This document shows positions 12,565 to 15,077 of a DNA stretch of 15,077 bases, one piece after another. The translations under genes were made by a program, and so were the position numbers. This DNA is from JAXHTH01 sp034211115. Lineage in GTDB: Bacteria > Planctomycetota > Phycisphaerae > Phycisphaerales > SM1A02. The notes beneath the pieces are model-generated. The model saw only the letters and a program-made list of their open reading frames with translations. It ran no database searches and was not told the origin of the DNA. How positions within the stretch are numbered: the first letter of the stretch is position 1; every line of letters starts with the position of its first letter. The DNA is taken from assembly GCA_034211115.1 (NCBI GenBank), contig JAXHTH010000121.1, positions 1-15,077 on the forward strand, read 5' to 3'.

Positions 12565-14058
12565 ATGAGACGCGTCCGCGAGAAGATGACACCGTCCCGC
12601 GCCGGCCGCGGCCGACCGGCGTGGCGGCGGCCCGCCCTGCCGCTGCTCCTCCTCGGCATGCTGCTGTCCCTCCCCACCTCCCCCGCGGCGGGGAGCGGCG
12701 AGGAGACCGACACCTTCGACCCCCGCGCGATGGGCCTCGAACCCAAGCCGCTCATCGTCGAGTCGCTCGGGCTTGAGATGTACTACCCCCTCGGGGCCAC
12801 CTTCCAGATCCACCGCACCACCCGGCGAACCACCGTCACCCTCGTGGACGGGGCCGCCGTCCCCGCCTGGTCGATGCGCATCCAGCCGATGATCTCGAGC
12901 CTGCCCGACCCCACCGCGAAGGGGCAGATCGAGCAGCTTCTGGCGACCTGGCGGGCCGCCGGACGAGAGTTCTCCGTCCTCGCCAACGAACCGGCCCACT
13001 ACGACCACCGAGCCGGGCAGCTCTGCTACATCCGCCAGAGGTCCGAAGGCGAGGAGGAGATCATCGTCGGCTGGCTCATCCTCCCCTTCGGCGAGCGGGA
13101 GTTCCTCGTCTTCGCCATCCAGACCCTCCCGGACGGCTTCGACCACGTCCGCCCGCGGCTGGAAAGGTCCTTCTCGACGCTCCGGCTGCGCGATGTGAAG
13201 GAGATCGTCGACGTGCGCAAGATCCGCCTCGAAGCGGGCAGGGCCTTCCTCGAGGGGGTCGACGAGGCCGACCTTCGCGACCTCATCCGGCCCGGACGGT
13301 GGCTTCGCTACTACATCCCCGCCGCGTCCGCCGAGTCCGGCCGCGACACCGAACGCGGCTGCATGTACATCGAGTTCATCGAGGCGAAGCGCGGCGCGGT
13401 CAACCCCGATCGGGCCGAGGATGCCTACGACCCGGAGGACCATCAGCTCGGTCTGATGGCCCGCGTGCGGGGGCAGATCATCGACACCGAAGCCAACGCG
13501 ACGATCGATTCCCGCGCCTTCTACTGGATGGCCTGGGACCAGTCCGAGGAGCGGTGGTCGATCCAGGTCACCACCCGCGCCGGCTCCAGGAGCCGCAGCG
13601 AGGCCCAGACGGGCGTGCGCATGCCGCGCAGCCCGGGCAACCCCGCAGGACGGATCGTCATCATCGACAGCAGCAGCGGCGGGGCGACCCGCGACCAGAA
13701 GAACTGGGCCGCACCCCAGGTCTACCTCTCCCAGGCCCTCCGCTGGGGGCTGGGGCGCCTCCTGCCCCGCCGGCCGCAGGAGCCGCGCGCCTTCAGCTAC
13801 TACTTCTATGACGGCACCGAGGAATCCATCAGTCTCCGCGTCGATCGCTGGGAGCCCGCCGGGGACGGCTCGGAAAACTGGATCCTCACCAGCCGATCGA
13901 AGAGCGATGCGCCGGCGATCGTCTCGGTCTACGACGAGGACGGCGACCTCGTCCGCCGCACCCTGCCCGATGGATCCGTCTCCGAGCCCATCGACCTCGA
14001 TGAACTCAACCGCCTCTGGCGGAGCAAGGGCCTGCGCACGGAGGGGCTGAACCGGTGA
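12565..14058 (+). CDS. Secreted protein of unknown function
   Basis: I do not recognise a named family for this 497-residue product. It has a clear Sec signal peptide: an arginine-rich n-region to residue 23, a hydrophobic core ALPLLLLGMLLSL at 24-36, and a small-residue cleavage region around 40-44. Residues 60-208 form a compact block ending in FDHVRPRLERSFSTLRL, resembling the pattern of PsbP/DcrB-like (DUF1795-type) exported domains; that is an inference from style. Residues 215-497 look like a second beta-rich domain with aromatic-rich strands (RWLRYYIP, CMYIEFIE, FSYYFYD) and a DGSVSEPIDLDELNRLW ending. I use the ATG at 12565. A TTG at 12514 (with GGGAGG upstream) and an ATG at 12586 are alternatives. 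It is divergent from rpsJ and overlaps the next gene by 4 nt. Confidence 0.88.
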   Translation: MRRVREKMTPSRAGRGRPAWRRPALPLLLLGMLLSLPTSPAAGSGEETDTFDPRAMGLEPKPLIVESLGLEMYYPLGATFQIHRTTRRTTVTLVDGAAVPAWSMRIQPMISSLPDPTAKGQIEQLLATWRAAGREFSVLANEPAHYDHRAGQLCYIRQRSEGEEEIIVGWLILPFGEREFLVFAIQTLPDGFDHVRPRLERSFSTLRLRDVKEIVDVRKIRLEAGRAFLEGVDEADLRDLIRPGRWLRYYIPAASAESGRDTERGCMYIEFIEAKRGAVNPDRAEDAYDPEDHQLGLMARVRGQIIDTEANATIDSRAFYWMAWDQSEERWSIQVTTRAGSRSRSEAQTGVRMPRSPGNPAGRIVIIDSSSGGATRDQKNWAAPQVYLSQALRWGLGRLLPRRPQEPRAFSYYFYDGTEESISLRVDRWEPAGDGSENWILTSRSKSDAPAIVSVYDEDGDLVRRTLPDGSVSEPIDLDELNRLWRSKGLRTEGLNR

Positions 14059-14840
14059 TTTCGCCCACGGCGAGGGCGGTCCTTTCTTTAACGGCCGTCT
14101 GTGGGGCGGCGATCCTGCATGGCTGCGCGCCGCCGACGTCCGTTCCGGCGGCCGGGCAGGTCGTCGATGATGATCGCTTTCTCATCCTCGAAACCCTCCC
14201 GCCCGGGGAGGCGATCGCGGGCGAGGATCTCTATCCCTTCGAGTCGGGCCAACGCGTCTTGCTTCGTCTCGATGATGCGGCCGCCGGCGAGGAGATCGTC
14301 TTCTCGGGCAGGCCGACCGACGAGCACGACGCCGCGTTCGCGGTGGCGCTCGGCGAAGCGCGCACGGAGTTCCGGGCTCGCAACGAAGCGGACGACATCA
14401 TCATGCCCGCGACGATCGATCACGATGAGAACGCCCTGACGCGCTTCGATCCGCCCCTGCTCATCGCGCCGAAAACGCTCGAACCCGGCACGCCCGTCGA
14501 GGCCGAGTCAGAGATGGTCGTCGTTGATGCCCGCAATCCGGATCAGCAGCGCGAGCGCGGCACGGCGAAGCGCACCATCGAGTACATCGACGATCAGCGC
14601 ATCCGCACACCGCTCGGCGAATTCCGCGCGCAGCGCATCGTCGTCCACTTCACCGCCGATCTCCGCCTGGCCGATGCCGAGAATACAACGACCTGCTGGC
14701 TCGCGCCGGATCTGGGCATCATCGCCCGGCTCCGCGAAGAGGAAGTGCGCATCCTCGGCCTCATCAGCACACGCAAACGCTCGGTCAGCGTGCTGATCGG
14801 GACGCCGCAGCAGCAAGACTCAAACGAAGACACAGATTGA
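14055..14840 (+). CDS. Probable lipoprotein of unknown function
   Basis: This 261-residue product starts with a hydrophobic segment and a lipobox-like ILHGC, with the candidate acylated Cys at residue 24 followed by APP. His at the -2 position is unusual for a lipobox, so lipidation is probable and not certain. The mature part is acidic and beta-rich. Its C-terminal half (RTPLGEFRAQRIVVHF, then TTTCWLAPDLGIIARLREEEV) has the pattern of exported DUF3108/LolA-like folds, where a TPLGxF strand and a W-APxxGI strand recur; I infer this by style only. The start is GTG, with GGAGG 10 nt upstream. GTG overlaps the stop of the previous gene (GTGA), so the two are almost certainly one transcription and translation unit, and may act together at the cell envelope. 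Confidence 0.87.
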   Translation: MISPTARAVLSLTAVCGAAILHGCAPPTSVPAAGQVVDDDRFLILETLPPGEAIAGEDLYPFESGQRVLLRLDDAAAGEEIVFSGRPTDEHDAAFAVALGEARTEFRARNEADDIIMPATIDHDENALTRFDPPLLIAPKTLEPGTPVEAESEMVVVDARNPDQQRERGTAKRTIEYIDDQRIRTPLGEFRAQRIVVHFTADLRLADAENTTTCWLAPDLGIIARLREEEVRILGLISTRKRSVSVLIGTPQQQDSNEDTD

Positions 14841-14855
14841 GCAAGGCGGAAAGTG

Positions 14856-14876
14856 GGACGGGCGTCCCGCCCGTCC
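14856..14876. repeat. Palindromic repeat hairpin 1 (GGACGGGC type)
   Basis: A perfect 8-bp stem, GGACGGGC (14856-14863) and GCCCGTCC (14869-14876), with a 5-nt loop lies 15 nt beyond the lipoprotein stop. Translated, such repeats give GTGVPPV on one strand and DGRDARP on the other, peptide strings commonly seen in spurious ORFs of planctomycete and verrucomicrobial genomes. Its position between converging genes would let it act as a 3'-end stabiliser or terminator for both. Confidence 0.8.
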
Positions 14877-14886
14877 GTTGCGATCC

Positions 14887-14907
14887 GCACGGCGCGGAGC
14901 GCCGTGC
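14887..14907. repeat. Palindromic repeat hairpin 2 (GCACGGCGC type)
   Basis: A perfect 9-bp stem, GCACGGCGC (14887-14895) and GCGCCGTGC (14899-14907), with loop GGA follows hairpin 1 after 10 nt and ends 5 nt before the stop codon of the converging partial gene. The pair of hairpins looks like one composite dispersed element. There is no T-run on either side, so classic intrinsic termination is not shown. Confidence 0.8.
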
Positions 14908-14912
14908 CACCA

Positions 14913-15077
14913 TCATCGGGCGCCGGCGCTCTGTCGCGCCGCGTGCGTATCCCAACCGGCGGGAAGGAAGGGCGTTGTTTCGATCCGCTCCCGCAATGCG
15001 GCCGTCTGCTCGTCGATCTCCGCGAACTGCGCTTCCGTCAGCAGTTCGCGGAGGAGATTGAAATAATTCGGGACAAA
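14913..15077 (-). CDS. Probable 3' end of a gene running off the window
   Basis: An open frame on the minus strand enters at 15077 and runs 54 codons to a TGA at 14913-14915. The peptide begins FVPNYFNLLRELLTEAQFAEIDEQ and continues with a charged, helical stretch and a TTPFLPAGWDTHAAR ending. Codon third positions are mostly G or C, as in the other genes, which supports coding. I do not recognise the family. It converges on the lipoprotein gene with the two hairpins between them. The competing plus-strand frames here run through the palindromic repeats and look spurious. Confidence 0.45.
   Translation of the reverse strand, partial: FVPNYFNLLRELLTEAQFAEIDEQTAALRERIETTPFLPAGWDTHAARQSAGAR

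Noticed and set aside
14837..15061. Plus-strand frame overlapping the lipoprotein stop and reading through the palindromes
   Set aside because: It begins with the GTGVPPV string typical of repeat-derived false ORFs and conflicts with the better minus-strand partial frame.

Overview
The window is GC-rich bacterial DNA. Most of it is one long minus-strand run of translation genes: the fused S10 and spc ribosomal-protein cluster plus secY and infA. Read in the direction of transcription (high to low coordinates), the order is rpsJ-rplC-rplD-rplW-rplB-rpsS-rplV-rpsC-rplP-rpmC-rpsQ-rplN-rplX-rplE-rpsN-rpsH-rplF-rplR-rpsE-rplO-secY-infA. All 20 ribosomal proteins, SecY and IF-1 are recognisable along their full length. 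A strong sigma70-like promoter (TTGACA, 16 nt, TATCAT) sits upstream of rpsJ. A second, weaker one (TTGACC, 16 nt, TATCCT) sits between secY and infA. rpmD (L30) is absent between rpsE and rplO. map and adk are absent between secY and infA, and the str-operon genes are not next to rpsJ.

The best guess for the source is a Planctomycetota bacterium, possibly Phycisphaerae-like. This rests on the high GC, the missing rpmD, the sequence style of the ribosomal proteins, the planctomycete-style exported hypothetical proteins, and the GTGVPPV/DGRDARP-type palindromic repeats. It is an inference; no 16S rRNA or search result is available.

Region by region: 1-118 is a tandem heptamer array downstream of infA. 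119-12353 is the ribosomal operon, with five gaps (counting the one after infA) that carry related 7-, 8- or 14-nt tandem repeats. 12354-12564 is the divergent promoter and leader region. 12565-14840 is a plus-strand pair of overlapping genes for a secreted protein and a probable lipoprotein, both of unknown function. 14841-14912 holds two strong GC-rich hairpins of a dispersed-repeat type. 14913-15077 is the probable 3' end of another minus-strand gene that runs off the window.

The operon genes together build the 30S and 50S subunits (S10, L3, L4, L23, L2, S19, L22, S3, L16, L29, S17, L14, L24, L5, S14, S8, L6, L18, S5, L15), the Sec translocon channel (SecY) and initiation factor 1. The unusual points are the tandem-repeat decoration of the gaps, a short S14 that has lost its zinc ligands, an S5 with an acidic Pro/Ala/Glu tail of about 85 residues, and the uncharacterised exported pair. 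I see no CRISPR, transposase, tRNA or rRNA, and no clear new defence or metabolic system.
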